Assembly (NCBI RefSeq): GCF_050003625.1
Contig: NC_134397.1
Location: forward strand, 68,546,669-68,610,668
DNA length: 64,000 bases
Reading direction: 5' to 3'
DNA from: Haematobia irritans
Taxonomy: Eukaryota; Arthropoda; Insecta; Diptera; Muscidae
Part shown: positions 22,597-34,639 of the stretch, piece by piece
Layout of the letters: each line of letters starts with the position of its first letter
Position numbering within the stretch: the stretch's first letter is position 1
Notes under the pieces: generated by a model
Databases searched by the model: none
What the model saw: only the letters and a program-made list of their open reading frames with translations
What the model was told of the DNA's origin: nothing
Made by a program: the position numbers and the translations under genes

Positions 22597-24391
22597 TACC
22601 CTCCATCATAGGATGGGGGTATATTAACTTTGTCATTCCGTTTGTAACACATCGAAATATTGCTCTAAGACCCCATAAAGTATATATATTCGGGGTCGTG
22701 GTGAAATTCTGAGTCGATCTAAGCATGTCCGTCCGTCCGTCCGTCCGTCCGTCTGTTGAAATCACGCTAACTTCCGAACGAAACAAGCTACCCACTTGAA
22801 ACTTGGCACAAGTAGTTGTTATCGATGTAGGTCGGATGGTATTGAAAATGGGCCATATCGGTCCACTTTTACGTATAGCCCCCATATAAAGGGACCCTCA
22901 GATTTGCCTTGTGGAGCCTCTAACAGAACCATATTTCATCCGATCCGGCTGAAATTTGGTACATGGTGTTGGTATATGGTCTCTAACAACCATGCAAAAA
23001 TTGGTCCACATCGGTCCATAATTATATATAGCCCCCATATAAACCGATCCCCAGATTTGGCTTGCGGAGCCTAAAAGAGAAGCAAATTTTATCCGATCCG
23101 GCTGAAATTTGGTACATGGTGTTGGTATATGGTCTCAAACAACCATGCAAAAATTGGTCCACATCGGTCCATAATTATATATAGCCCCCATATAAACCGA
23201 TCCCCAGATTTGGCTTGCGGAGCCTAAAAGAGAAGAAAATTTCATCCGATCCGGCTGAAATTTGGTACATGATGTTGGTATATGGTCTCTAACAACCATG
23301 AAGAAATTGGTCTACATCGGTTCATAATTATATATAGCCCCCATATAAACCGATCCCCAGATTTGGCTTGCGAAGTCTCCAAGAGAAGCAAATTTCATCC
23401 AAGCCGGTTGTAATTTGGAACATGGTGTTAGTATATGATCTTTAACAACCGTGCCAGAATTGGTCCATATCGGTCCATAATAATATATAGCCCCCATATA
23501 AAACGTTCTCCAGATTTGACCTCCGGAGCCTCTTGGAGGAGCAAAATTCATCCGATCCGGTTCAAATTAGGAACGTGGTGTTAGTATATGGTCGCTAACA
23601 ACCATACCAAAATTGGTCCAATCACACAAAAATTGGTCCATATCGGTTCATAATCATGGTTGCCACTAGAACCAAAAATAATGAACCATTTCTATAGAAA
23701 TTTTTGTCAAAATTTTATTTCTATAGAAAATTTTGTCAAAATTTTATTTCTAGAGAAAATTTTGTTAAAATTTTATTCGGTTCATAATAAAATTTTCATC
23801 ATTTTCAAAATTTTATTTCTATAGAAAATTTTGTCAAAATTTTATTTCTATAGAAAATTTTGTTCAAATTTTATTCGGTTCATAATCATGGTTGCCACTC
23901 GAGCCACAAATAATCTACCAAGATTTTATTTCTATAGAAAATTTTGTCAAAAGTTTATTTCTATCGAAAATTTTGTTAAAATTTTATTTCTGTAGAAATT
24001 TTTGTCAAAATTTCTTTCTATAGAATATTTTGTCAAAATTTTTATTTCTATAGATAATTTTGTGAAAATTTTATTTCTATAGAAAATTTTGTTAAAATTT
24101 TATTTCTGTAGAAAATTTTGTCAAAATTTTATGTGTACTTTGTCAAACTGAATTATATACGTATTGGATCGATCTTTTTTGATTTAATATATACCTCGTA
24201 TGGACTTACATACAATTTAGAAGATGGTGTTAGGAGGTTTTAAGATACCTTGCCATCGGCAAGCGTTACCGCAACTTAAGTAATTCGATTGTGGATGGCA
24301 GTGTTTAGAAGAAGTTTCTACGCAATCCATGATGGAGGGTACATAAGCTTCGGCCTGGCCGAACTTACGGCCGTATATACTTGTTTTTTAA
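22597..24391 (-). mobile_element. H1 Helitron/DINE-like element, near full-length
   Basis: The 3' hairpin is at 22597-22622 (TATACCCTCCATCATAGGATGGGGGTATA). Inward come GTTTGTAACACATCGAAATATTG and (CCGT)n at 22730-22750, then about five tandem units of roughly 153 bp (22860-23640) each with TATATAGCCCCCATATAAA. The 29-bp minisatellite follows (23690-24130), and the 5' end is at 24340-24391 with TTCGGCCTGGCCGAA, reading TTCGGCCAGGCCGAA on the minus strand. No protein is encoded. Confidence 0.85.
23690..24130. repeat. 29-bp minisatellite inside H1
   Basis: About 15 units of TTTTATTTCTATAGAAAATTTTGTCAAAA with deletions. Two GTTGCCACT(A/C)GAACC-like caps (23650 and 23888) mark repeated left ends. 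Confidence 0.85.
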
Positions 24392-24424
24392 TATGTAGTT
24401 ACTAATTCAGTAAGGTTTTTATTT

Positions 24425-25835
24425 AAAAACCAGTAAGGAAAGTCTAAAGTCGGGCGGGGCCGACTATATTATACCCTGCACCACTTTGTAGATCTAAATT
24501 TTCGATACCATATCACATCCGTCAAATGTGTTGGGGGCTATATATAAAGGTTTGTCCCAAATACATACATTTAAATATCACTCGATCTGGAAGAATTTGA
24601 TAGACTTCTACAAAATCTATAGACTCAAAATTTAAGTCGGCTAATGCACTAGGGTGGATGTTAGTAAAAAAATATGGGAAACATTTAAATCTGAAGCAAT
24701 TTTAAGGAAACTTTGCAAAAGTTTATTTATGATTTATCGCTCGATATATATGTATTAGAAGTTTAGGAAAATTAGAGTCATTTTTACAACTTTGCGACTA
24801 AGCAGTGGCGATTTTACAAGGAAATTGTTGGTATTTTGACCATTTTTGTCGAAATCAGAAAAACATATATATGGGAGCTATATCTAAATCTGAACCGATT
24901 TCAATCAAATTTGGCACGCATAGCAACAATGCTAATTATACTCTCTGTGCAAAATTTCAACTAAATCGGAGTTAAAAATTGGCCTCTGTGGTCATATGAG
25001 TGTAAATCGGGCGAAAGCTATATATGGGAGATATATCCAAATCTGAACCGATTTCAACCAAATTCGGCACGCATAGTAACAACGCTAATTCTACTCCCTG
25101 TGCAAAATTTCAACTAAATCGGAGTTAAAAATTGGCCTCTGTGGTCATATTAGTGTAAATCGGGCGAAAGCTTTATATGGGAGATATATCCAAATCTGAA
25201 CCGATTTCAAGCAAATTTGGCACGCATAGTTACAACGCTAATTCTACTCCCTATGCAAAATTTCAACTAAATCGGAGCAATAAATTGGCCTCTGTGGGCA
25301 AATGAGTGTAAATCGGGCGAAAGCTATATATGGGAGCTATATCTAAATCTGAACAGATTTTGCTGATATTTGGCAAGTTTTTCGTGGCTCATAAAATATT
25401 CGGATGTACGGAATTTGAGGAAGATCGGTTGATATACACGCCAATTATGACCAGATCGGTGAAAAATATATATGGCAGCTATATCTAAATCTGAACCGAT
25501 TTTTTCCAAAATCAATAGGGATCGTCTTTGAGCCGAAACAGGACCCTATACCAAATTTTAGGACAATCGGACTAAAATTGCGAGCTGTACTTTGCACACA
25601 AAAATACATCAACAGACAGACAGACAGACGGACAGACAGACGGACAGACAGACGGACAGACAGACGGACAGACAGACGGACAGACAGACAGACGGACATC
25701 GCTAAATCGACTCAGAATTTAATTCTAAGCCGATCCGTATACTAAAAGGTTGGTCTATGATTACTCCTTCTTGGCGTTACATACAAATGCACAAACTTAT
25801 TATACCCTGTACCACAGTAGTGGTGAAGGGTATAA
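24425..25835 (+). mobile_element. H2 Helitron-like element, complete copy A
   Basis: 5' end AAACCAGTAAGGAAAGTC, hairpin GTCGGGCGGGGCCGAC, TATTATACCCTGCACCAC. Three to four units of about 153 bp lie at 24866-25330, with CATATATATGGGAGCTATATC and AAATCGGGCGAAAGC. The CAGA/CGGA tract is at 25612-25697. The 3' hairpin is TATACCCTGTACCACAGTAGTGGTGAAGGGTATA. I see no difference from 37105-38515. It encodes no protein. Confidence 0.85.
25612..25697. repeat. (CAGA)(CGGA) microsatellite
   Basis: Alternating CAGA and CGGA tetramers, 86 bp, at the conserved tail position of H2. The identical tract is at 38292-38377, while the diverged copy at 39610-39633 is short. On the minus strand it reads as a meaningless SVRLSVRL repeat. 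Confidence 0.9.
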
Positions 25836-25899
25836 TAAAAAAAATAAAAACTTTTCAAAAATTTGACCATAAAACTCTTATTGATTGACTCTCCAATTA

Positions 25900-26590
25900 A
25901 GTGGTACAATTTTCTACCGAAATAAAATTTTAACATAATTTTCTACAGAAATAAAATGTTGACGAAATTTTGCAAAAAAATTTTCTTAGAAATAAAATTT
26001 GGCAAAAATTTTCTTAAAAATTAAGTTTTTTTAATTTTTTAAAAATTAAGTTTGCTATAGGACACAATTTCCAAAAATGTTCTATAAAAACAAATTTTTA
26101 CAAGAATATTCTATAGAAATAAAAATGTGCAAACATTTTCTTTAGAAATAAAATTTTGACAAAATGTTCTATAAAAACAAATTTTTACAAGAATATTCTA
26201 TAGAAATAAAAATGTGCAAACATTTTCTTTAGAAATAAAATTTTGAAAAATTTTCTATAGAAATAAAATTTTGACAAAATTTTCTATAGAAATAAAATTT
26301 TGACAAACTTTTCTGTAGAAATAAAATTTTGACAAAATTTTTTATAGAAATAAAATTTGGACAAAATTTTCTATAGAAATTTAATTTTTTGACAATTTTT
26401 TTTTTATAGAAATAAAATTTTTACAAAATTTTCTACAGAAAAAAATAATATAAAACAGTTCTTTCGAATAAAACAATATTTTTGTATATACTAACCACAA
26501 AAATTTGATCAACAACTTCAAAATATATTGTTTTTAATTTGGTAGGTTTCTTGAAAATTTTTCTATAAATTTTGAGGGATTATTTTTGGA
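25900..26590. repeat. 29-bp minisatellite, isolated array
   Basis: About 17 diverged units of AGAAATAAAATTTTGACAAAATTTTCTAT, ending in GGATTATTTTTGGATCGAGTGGCAACCGTGAT, the right cap of the array-bearing element. No H1 body surrounds it. Confidence 0.8.
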
Positions 26591-26924
26591 TCGAGTGGCA
26601 ACCGTGATACTAATACGATAGATATAAAATGAGGTATAGCTTCTACATGTATGAAATCTCTAGCAAAAACTTGCTGTTTCTCTATTAGATAACTGTCTAA
26701 TACATTCTCTCTTTTGCTGGATCTAAACGTGGAACGTGGAACGGAGCTAATATCGTAATTTTTGGGGCAAAAATCGAAAAATCGGCTTTTGCTATTTTTT
26801 GAGTAAAAAATCGTGAAAATGCCGATAAATCGGCAAAATTGACAGCCCTGATGGAGAGACGCATTAGAGAGAGTATAGAGAGACAGAAATACTCAAAGTC
26901 CCATTCGTACTATTAGCGAACATA

Positions 26925-27350
26925 TTTCATTAATATGACGAAAGATACCAATTTTAAATTTATTTTTTAACGATACATATCGTTATATTAACGATCACAT
27001 TCGTTTTATAAATGAAATTTTCAATTCCAGTTTGGGAGTATATAAAAGGACTGTGTTTTAAGGGCTAAAACTTTCCAAAAGTTTCTCTCTATGTACAAAT
27101 AATTATAATAATTTCATCTTTGCAAAAATTTTTATTCTGATTCTCGAAAAAAAAAAATACAAAGTTTATATTCGTAATACTAACGAAACATATTTCATTA
27201 ATATAACGGAAAACGAAAACACTAAATTGCCTTTTTACGATTGATTTCATTGTATTAACGATCACTTTCGTTCTTATAACGAAAAATTTCATTATATTAA
27301 CGAAAAATAATCATTGAAGCCCGTTCGTTAATAGTACGAAGCATTTTTCT
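26925..27350. repeat. MITE family M, one or two copies
   Basis: Repeated ATTAACGAtcaCtTTCGTT and TTCATTAATATaACGaAAga words with inverted partners, ending CGTTAATAGTACGAAGCATTTTTC. The interior is AT-only and non-coding. Confidence 0.5.
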
Positions 27351-27359
27351 ACGAGTGTA

Positions 27360-28380
27360 TGGTTTCTAGAAGCCCAAGGAGTTAAATCGCAAGATCGCTC
27401 TATGCCAAAAACATGGACCGATACCTAATTTATTAGGCACACCTATTTATGGTCCTAAAACCTCTAGATTTATAATTTCAGAACAATCGGATAAAAACTA
27501 TGGTTTCTAGAAGCCCAAGAAGTAAAATCGGTAGATCGGTGTATATTTGGGTTATATCAAAACATGGACCAATAAATACCATTTTATACACACCTATTTA
27601 TGGTCCTAAATAATCTGCAGATTTCCAATTTCAAGCAAATGGGATAAAAACTACGGTTTCTAGAAGTTCAAGAAGTAAAATAGGGAGATCAGTCTACGTT
27701 AGGGTTATACCAAAATATCGACCGATGCAAATCATTTGTGCACACCTCTTTGCGGTCCTTAAATGCTTCTAGATTTCTAGTTTAAAGCAAACCGGATGAA
27801 AAATATGGTTTCTGGAAGCCCAAAAAACAAAATCAAAAGATCGGTCTATACACTGATAGAAAAAGTTTTGGTTATATTAACGAAATGTTTCATTAAAAGT
27901 GAGCCAATGAAACAAATTCGTTAATACAATGAAATTTTTCGTTATTATAATGAATTTTCTGTTAATCAACGTAACGTTTCGTACTATTAACGATTTATTT
28001 CATTGTATTAATGAAAATTTTTCGTTATATCAATGAAAATTTTTCTAATTTCAGATAAATTGATGGATTCTAGAGGCCCAACAAATAAAATAGGAAGGTG
28101 GGTCTATATGGGGGTTAACCAAAACGGCACTCCTATTCGTGGTTCTAAAATATCTCCAGATATCCAATTTCAGGCAAATTGGATAAAAACTACGGTCGCA
28201 TTATATGGGGACTATATCCATAATGACTCTAGGATCCTGATATTTAGCTTAGATAGACTATATAGGTCCAGTCTTGATATATCCCCCATATAAATCGATT
28301 TCCCGATTTGACTTCGTTGGCCTCTACACACCGCAATTTTTTTCCGATTTGCTTGAAAATTTCACCAATAAGTGTGTATA
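27360..28380 (+). mobile_element. H3 Helitron-like interior array
   Basis: Tandem units with GGTTTCTAGAAGCCCAAG, AAATCGGTAGATCGGT, ACATGGACCGATAC, CACACCTATTTATGGTCCT and AGATTTCCAATTTCA. Family-M MITE sequence at 27850-28045 splits the array. Neither terminal hairpin is present. Confidence 0.7.
27850..28045. mobile_element. MITE family M inside H3
   Basis: ACACTGATAGAAAAAGTTTTGG ... GAAAATTTTTCTAA, with TTAACGAAATGTTTCATTAAAA, AGCCAATGAAAC and TTTCGTACTATTAACG. H3 units flank it on both sides. Confidence 0.65.
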
Positions 28381-28397
28381 GCACCCACATTTATTGG

Positions 28398-28443
28398 TGG
28401 CATCCCGGGCAGGCTCACTTTGACTATTCAGTCCCGTTGTGAT
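28398..28443 (-). repeat. SINE tail fragment
   Basis: GCAGGCTCACTTTGACTATTCAGTCC...GTGATA is the reverse of the SINE 3' region (TATCAC...GACTGAATAGTC...GAGCC). About 46 bp. Confidence 0.6.
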
Positions 28444-28789
28444 AGGTTATGTATAGGTATGGATTTATTTTCCGATTTGACTTCTTGGGCTTTCAGAATC
28501 CGCAATTTTTACCCGATATAGTTGCAATTAAAAATCTAGACGAATTTCCATAAACAGAAATGACAAATTTGTATATTCCCGGCAAGACCTAGGTAACCAC
28601 AAGTCATTACAATTTGCATTACAAAAAGTAAAACTCTCATTAACCTTACATTACATTGCGATGGATTATAATGACAATAATAAATACTTCTCAGTAATTT
28701 GTGATGATTATGTCTGTTATTATTTTGATTTTTAATCTTTAACTTAATTATTCATGAATAGCTTTGTTTGTTAATTATTCGAAAATATC

Positions 28790-28955
28790 TTCATCAACGA
28801 AATGTGTCGTTAAAAGTCAGCCAATGAAAAAAAAATCGTTAATATAACGTTTCGTACTATTAACAATTTATTTCATTGTATTAATGAAAATGTTTCGTTA
28901 CATCAATGAACATTTTTCGTTGGCTGAATTTTAATGAAATTTTCTTTGTGTGCAC
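28790..28955. repeat. MITE family M copy
   Basis: CGAAATGTGTCGTTAAAAG, CAGCCAATGAAA, TTTCGTACTATTAAC and TTTTAATGAAATTTTCTTTGTGTG. The ends fit the family M consensus. Confidence 0.6.
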
Positions 28956-29837
28956 TTCGTAATTCATAATGTACTCACATGTCTGTTAGGAAACTGACTG
29001 CTGAAATTATTTCATTTATTGTTAACCAGAGAGAAGATATCTGCAATTTACATTTTGTTAACTGACAGTTAAAACCTAAGAGAGCTACATAAAAATGGCC
29101 GTTAATTTACATTGAACTCAATCCTATTGATATTTTTGAATTAGTTTTTTTCTCAAATTTATTCTTATTTTTATTGAAATCGCCTTTTTTTAGGAGTAAT
29201 TATATTTTATCTGCAAACCTTTAACAGGAAATGTTTTGTTAATCTCTACGGTCCTTTCATCGTGGACACAGATGTTGAAAATAGATTTCTAGCAAACTAT
29301 TATGACAATTACATTTCAAAACTTTTAATTGATGATAAATTGCCCATCCAATTACAATTGTAATAATTCCATTAAATAAATGACACATTTAGTCATACAT
29401 CGCCATAAGGCCACAACCATGACTAAAAATTAAGAAAATAACTGATTTGCATATGCAAAATTCCTAAGTTCGCCAAATTATAAAGGCTTTTTGTTAATAT
29501 TTAGTGAATAAGACCACCGAAAAAAAAAACAAAAACAAAATGAACAAAGTATTTCTTTGAATTCATTAAAACGAATTACTCAGCGGGAGATTGGTTGCAC
29601 TATTACACATGGAGAAATATTTAGTCTATATTTTTGTTGAAAGTTTCCTTTGTCCACTACAAGCAGTAAGCTCGGCAAGGATGAATCTTAAATACCCTCC
29701 ACCTTTGAAATTCAAATCTTGTTGTAGATTACCTGATAATGTATAGAATTAAAGGTGGATTTAATGAAACATACTCCCCCAAAAAGATTTAAAATTTGTA
29801 CATTTGGATCGCGTTTAGTTGCCAAAGTGGTCAGCTA
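28956..29837. other. Unassigned AT-rich DNA
   Basis: No gene, RNA or repeat recognised. Confidence 0.4.
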
Positions 29838-30420
29838 ACAAGCATATACAGCACTAAGTTCGGCCGGGCCGAATCTTAAATACCCACCACCATGAACCAA
29901 ATATTAGGGTTTCCTTTGAAATTTCAGGAGGGCTTGAGGACTTGAGGACACTTCCCGAAGATAAATTTAATGATTTCACCTATGAGGACTATATCAGATT
30001 CTGGATTTATAAGAACAATTTTTGTTTGAGTTTTAGAGGAATCATAAACATCTTTTGTAAGTGTGCAAGAAAATTATAAAATAACGTCTTGATTTGAAAT
30101 CTTAAATCTGTAGAAGTAAAATCTGGAAATTTTACATTAAGTTTCAAGCAATTTTCATGATCAGTGCGCCTTCTACCCCCTCAAGAAGTGAAGTCGGTCT
30201 ATAGGGAGGCATTACCAAATGGACAGATAAAAACTTAATCCGATACACGTTTTGGTAAGCCTAAAATACCAGAATATTTACAATTTCAGGCAAATCAGAT
30301 AAAAACTGCGGTTTCTATAAGCCCAAAAAGTAAAATGGGGAGATCGGTCTATATGGGGGCTATACTAAAATATGGACCGATACTCGCCGTTTTCGGCACA
30401 CCTCTTTATGACCATAAGCG

Positions 30421-31720
30421 TAGGAAGGCCTCTGGGGAGGGGGCTTAGACCCCCCAGAAAAATTTAGCCCCCCCTCAGAATTTGAAAACCTATTTACGAT
30501 TTTACATTTTTATAAAAATTAAACAAGTATATACAACCGCACAAAGTTCCCCTAATGACTTTCATGCACAATCGAATTACTTGGGTTGTGGTAGCAGTTG
30601 CCGATGGCAATGTTTGAAGTCTGATATTTATGAAATAGAGCTGTGATTGAACTTATTGTTTAGTTGAATAACTAACAGCCTGTTTCTATATGTCGAACGA
30701 GTTCAATCGATCGACTGAAATGCATAGAAACAGCTGTTTGTTGGTTATAAATTCAGCTGTTTGTTTCCATTTTAGTCGATGGACAGAGCTCATTCGACAA
30801 ACAGAAACAGGCTGTAAAGCTCCTTTATTATATTGTTTAGTCGGGTTTAGTCATCTTAATTAAAAAATAGTAATTGGTATTAAAACTATTCTTTCATAAA
30901 TTAATATCTTAATAATGCTGCAAAAAAGCGTCGCCAAAAAGAAGTGAAAATCTTCTTTTTGGGTCCGGAAGTGGTGCAAAATTAGCGGAGAAGCGATGAA
31001 TGTAATAGGAACTCGTCATAGAAAGAATGTCCACCGTTTCAACAGCCGTTGCAATAAATTTGCATCACTTCTTACGGTGTGATCCGAATTCAGAGTTTTG
31101 AATGTGAATTAAAAAATTGTGTGATATTTTCCCAAATAAATAATTTTTATTTATTCGTTTTTTATTTGATTTTTGGTTGACCTTTTGTTAGAATTATATA
31201 AATATTTATAGAGACCTCGAGCTTCAAGAAACATTAATTTATAATAATTTTTATATTTTTTTATGATTTTTTATGCATGCTAACGCTTGTTTGAATATTT
31301 TCAAAAATTATCCATTTTTCTATAATGGATTTAGCATTTTTGTGGCAAAATTTGAATAATTTTTACCATTTTATTTATTCTTACACTTTTTTAAAACTAT
31401 TTGAAAAAAGAAGACAAAAATTACGCATTAAAATATGAAAAAACTGAAGTAAAAAACTTCCTGTGTAGTTAATATAATTAACTTCTTTGTGAGGACATTT
31501 TTGGAAGTGCTTTCAAAGTTGTGCCTTTAAAACAAATCCCAATTTTTTTGCTGGGAAAAATGTGGAACTCCTTTAGTTGCTTTATTATATATTATTTTGA
31601 TGTCCATTTTTGTATTCTTTTTTATGAAATAAAACAATAATTGAACATAAGTTCAGTCTATAAATTTTAAGCTAGGGGGGCTATAGCCCCCCCTAGGAAA
31701 ATTGTCTAGCTGGCTAATGT
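30421..31720. mobile_element. G/C-tract-ended insertion within H3
   Basis: H3 is interrupted after CTCTTTATGACCATAA and resumes at TTTATGACCCGAAAATACC, so TTTATGACC stands on both sides. The left end has TCTGGGGAGGGGGCTTAGACCCCCC, the right GCTAGGGGGGCTATAGCCCCCC. The interior holds an H1-like 5' scrap (30525-30640) and the MITE at 30673-30817. The superfamily is not identified. Confidence 0.5.
30673..30817. mobile_element. Short MITE, 27-bp inverted ends
   Basis: TAACAGCCTGTTTCTATATG ... AACAGAAACAGGCTGTAA. Complementary arms of about 27 bp with four mismatches include GTCGAA(C/T)GAG. A second internal palindrome pairs ACAGCTGTTTGTTGG with TCAGCTGTTTG. 145 bp, non-coding. Confidence 0.75.
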
Positions 31721-33044
31721 TTATGACCCGAAAATACCTCTAGATTTCCAATTTCAGGTAAATAGGATAAAAACTTCGGATTCTAGAAGCCCAAGAAGTA
31801 AAATCGGGAAATCGGTCTATATGGGGGCTATACCAAAATATGGACCGAAACTCACCATTTTCGGCACACCTCTTTATGGTCCTACAATACCTCTAGATTT
31901 CCAATTTCAAACAAATTGGATAAAAACTACGGTTTCTATAAGCCCAAGACCCCAAATCGGGAGGTCGTTTTATATGGGGACCATACCAAAACATGGACCG
32001 ATACTCACAATTTTTGGCACACGTATTTGTGGTCCTATAATACCTATAGATTTCCAATTTCAGGTAAATTGAATAAAAACTACGGTTTCTATAAGCCCAA
32101 GAAGTAAAATCGGGAGATCGGTCTATATGGGGGCTATACTAAAATATGGACCGATACTCACCGTTTTCGGCACACCTCTTTATTACCCGAAAATACCTCT
32201 AGATTTCCAATTTCAGGTAAATAGGATAAAAACTTCGGATTCTAGAAGCCCAAGAAATAAAATCGGGAAATCGGTCTATATGGGGGCTATACCAAAATAT
32301 GGACCGATACTCACCATTTTCGGCACACCTCTTTATGGTCCTAAAATACCTCTAGATTTCCAATTTCAGACAAATTGGATAAAAACTACGGTTTCTATAA
32401 GCCCAAGGCCCCAAATCGGTAGGTCGATTTATATGGGGACCATACCAAAACATGGACCGATACTCACAATTTTTAGCACACGTATTTGTGGTCCTACAGT
32501 ACCTCCAGATTTTCAATTTCAGGTAAATTGAATAAAAACTGCGGTTTATATAAGCCCAAGAAATAAAATCGGGAGATCGGTCTATATGGGGGCTATACCA
32601 AACCATGGACCGATACTCCCCATTTTTGCCACACCTCTTTATGGTCATAAAATACCTCTAGATTTCAAACTTCAGGCAAATTGGATAAAAACTTCGATTT
32701 CTATAAGCCCAAGACCCCATATTGGTCGGTTTATATGGGGACTATATCAAAACCTGGACCGATATAGCCCATCTTTGAACTTGACCTGCCTGCCGACAAA
32801 AGACGAGTTTGTGCAAAATTTCAGCACGATTGCTTCATTATTGAAGACTGTAGAGTGATTACAACAGACAGACATACAGACAGACGGACAGACGGACATC
32901 GTTATATCGTCTTAGAATTTCTCCCTGATCAAGAATATATACACATTATATAGTCGGAAATCAATATTTCGATGTGTTACAAACGGAATGACAAACTTAT
33001 TATACCCCCGTCACCATTCTATGGTGGTGGGTATAAAAATATAC

Positions 33045-33295
33045 AACTTCGATTGTCCACCAGAACTTCAGCGCCACCGATGGTAACGGTGCGGGCCGCC
33101 GTAACGGCCAATGGCCTCTCACAGCTCATATTCATTAACAGTGGGTTCAAAATAAATGCCGAATATTATCGTGAAAATGTCCTAAAATAGACCTTGGACA
33201 TTTAAACAGGACTCAGTACCATCGCACTCAGCTCTCGTTTACAGCACAATGGCCACAAAAATCTGGGGATCTCAATTCGTTGGACTTTTTTAGTG
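33045..33295 (+). pseudogene. Mariner/Tc1-type transposase core fragment
   Basis: Reads VRAAVTANGLSQLIFINSGF, KINAEYYRENVLK, a stop, then (after a frame change) WTFKQDSVPSH. In IS630/Tc1/mariner transposases the AVTANG...FI.SG.KIN...Y...L block leads to the second catalytic Asp in WTFQQDSAP.H. That Asp is present (KQD). The first and third catalytic parts are absent. It lies between H3 and H1 ends. Confidence 0.7.
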
Positions 33296-33296
33296 C

Positions 33297-33672
33297 AAAC
33301 CTAACCATGTACCAAATTTCAGCTGGATCGGATGAAATTTGCTTCTCTTAGTGTCCCCACAAGCCAAATTTTGGGGTCCGTTTATATGGGGGCTATACGT
33401 AAAAGTGGACCGATATGGTCCATTTGCTATACCATCCGACCTACATCAATAACAACTACTTGCGCCAAGTTTCAAGTCGATAGCTTGTTTCGTTCGGATG
33501 TTAGCGTGATTTCAACAGACGGATGGACGGACGGACGTGCTCAGATCGACTCAGAATTTCACCACGACCCAGAATATATATATATACTTTATGGGGTCTT
33601 AGAGCAATATTTCGATGTGTTACAAACGGAATGACTATGTTAATATACCCCCATCCTATGGTGGAGGGTATA
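33297..33672 (+). mobile_element. H1 3' portion
   Basis: One tandem unit (ACCATGTACCAAATTTCAGC ... GTTTATATGGGGGCTATACG), AGTGGACCGATATGG, CAACAGACGGATGGACGG, TTTATGGGGTCTTAGAGC and the terminal ATATACCCCCATCCTATGGTGGAGGGTATA. Confidence 0.8.
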
Positions 33673-33699
33673 AAAATAGAAAATTAATAAAAAAGTAAA

Positions 33700-34460
33700 A
33701 AAATTATAAAAAAAATAATTTCCATCCCCGCTGGGATGTGAACCTGTGCCGTTTGACTTTTTCGATTCCATGGAAGTTCTTTTGAGAGGGTTTTGCAAAT
33801 TACGAGAATTTTTAATTTTTTTGTTGATTTTTAATGGAAAAAATATATTTATACGAAAATATAAAAACGATGTATGACATAAAAAAATATTTTTTTTAGA
33901 GAAATATTTGATAAAAAAATTGCCGCTGGTGAGATTTGAACCTGCGTCTCTTATTTGTTCGTTCATACTAATAAAAAAACATCTCGGGAAGCAATTGGAA
34001 TGTTATTCCTTGGTGTCGTTTTACGACCATATCACAAACATTTGAATTGACCTTTCGATGCTTCATGTTCAATGGCGTTTGTGGCTGAGTGTGCTGAGGC
34101 ATTCTGTTATGGTGCCAACAGATCGAGGTTCAGCCCCTGGTCGGAGCGAAAAAGTTTTTCAAATAGTAAAAATTAGATAATAGGAAAATAATTTTGTAAT
34201 AAAACATATGGATGAAAAAAAGTGAAATTGGTTGAAACAAAAAAGAAAAAAAATAAAAAAAATCGCTTTTTAAATTTCTTCATTCAAATTAACTTCCAGG
34301 GCACAACTTCTAAAGCAATGCAAAGGATCCAAAAAGGGAGTATTTCCGTCCTATGACAAGCCCATGTAAAATTCATTGGGGATGATCCAAGTTTGCACTA
34401 CTTCCGGATCACAGATTGGGGATCCAAACTACTTTTTTGGAAGCTCTTTTTTTGCTGGGA
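33700..34460. mobile_element. Second element with several tRNA-like modules
   Basis: Three B-box-like sites: minus GGTTCACATCC (33734-33744), minus GGTTCAAATCTC (33931-33942) and plus GGTTCAGCCCC (34127-34137, with TGGCTGAGTGTGCTGAGG upstream at 34082). It ends TTTTTTTGCTGGGA, as does 31530-31555. The ends are not well defined. This is a tRNA-derived composite, not genuine tRNA genes. Confidence 0.45.
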
Positions 34461-34469
34461 CAATTAAAA

Positions 34470-34600
34470 TTACGACCGTAGACATACGGAGCTTCATCGC
34501 CAAAATTAAGTAAATTGATGCACTCTTGTTGAGGTAATCCACGTCGAAAGTTTTAAAAAATAATCGCAATTAAATGTTCCCGATTTAATTCCATTTTGGG
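34470..34600 (-). pseudogene. Mariner-like transposase N-terminal fragment
   Basis: The minus strand reads REHLIAIIF, a stop, then FRRGLPQQECINLLNFGDEAPYVY. The FRRGLs.QEC...L...fGDEAPs.sTV pattern is a mariner-type HTH start. It carries a stop and loses the rest. Confidence 0.6.
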
Positions 34601-34639
34601 CTCTTATGTCAAAATGTTCTGAGTACGTAAAACCTCAAA

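Larger units (their letters stand above)
29838..33037 (+). mobile_element. H3 Helitron/DINE-like element, full-length with a 1.3-kb insertion
   Basis: 5' end AAGCATATACAGCACTAAG, then TTCGGCCGGGCCGAA and ACCCACCACCATGAACC. Units of about 153 bp (31814, 31967, 32120 and on) carry GGTCTATATGGGGGCTATAC and ATGGACCGATACTCACC. The tail holds CAGACAGACGGACAGACGG (32878-32896), GTCGGAAATCAATATTTCGATG and a hairpin TACCCCCGTCACCATTCTATGGTGGTGGGTATA. Open frames are shadows of the repeat. An insertion at 30421-31720 splits it. Confidence 0.8.

Noticed and set aside
22860..23640. CRISPR-like regular repeats
   Set aside because: Units are directly adjacent, about 153 bp, diverged and without spacers, in a eukaryotic transposon.
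25445..25699. 84-residue frame with a SVRLSVRL repeat (also at 38125-38379)
   Set aside because: It is the minus-strand reading of the CAGA/CGGA microsatellite and H2 tail; not a protein.
32127..32531. 134-residue frame and similar MGAIPKYGPILTIFGTPLYG-type frames in H1 and H3
   Set aside because: 153 bp is divisible by three, so the tandem units stay open in one frame. The frames follow the DNA repeat and appear on both strands.
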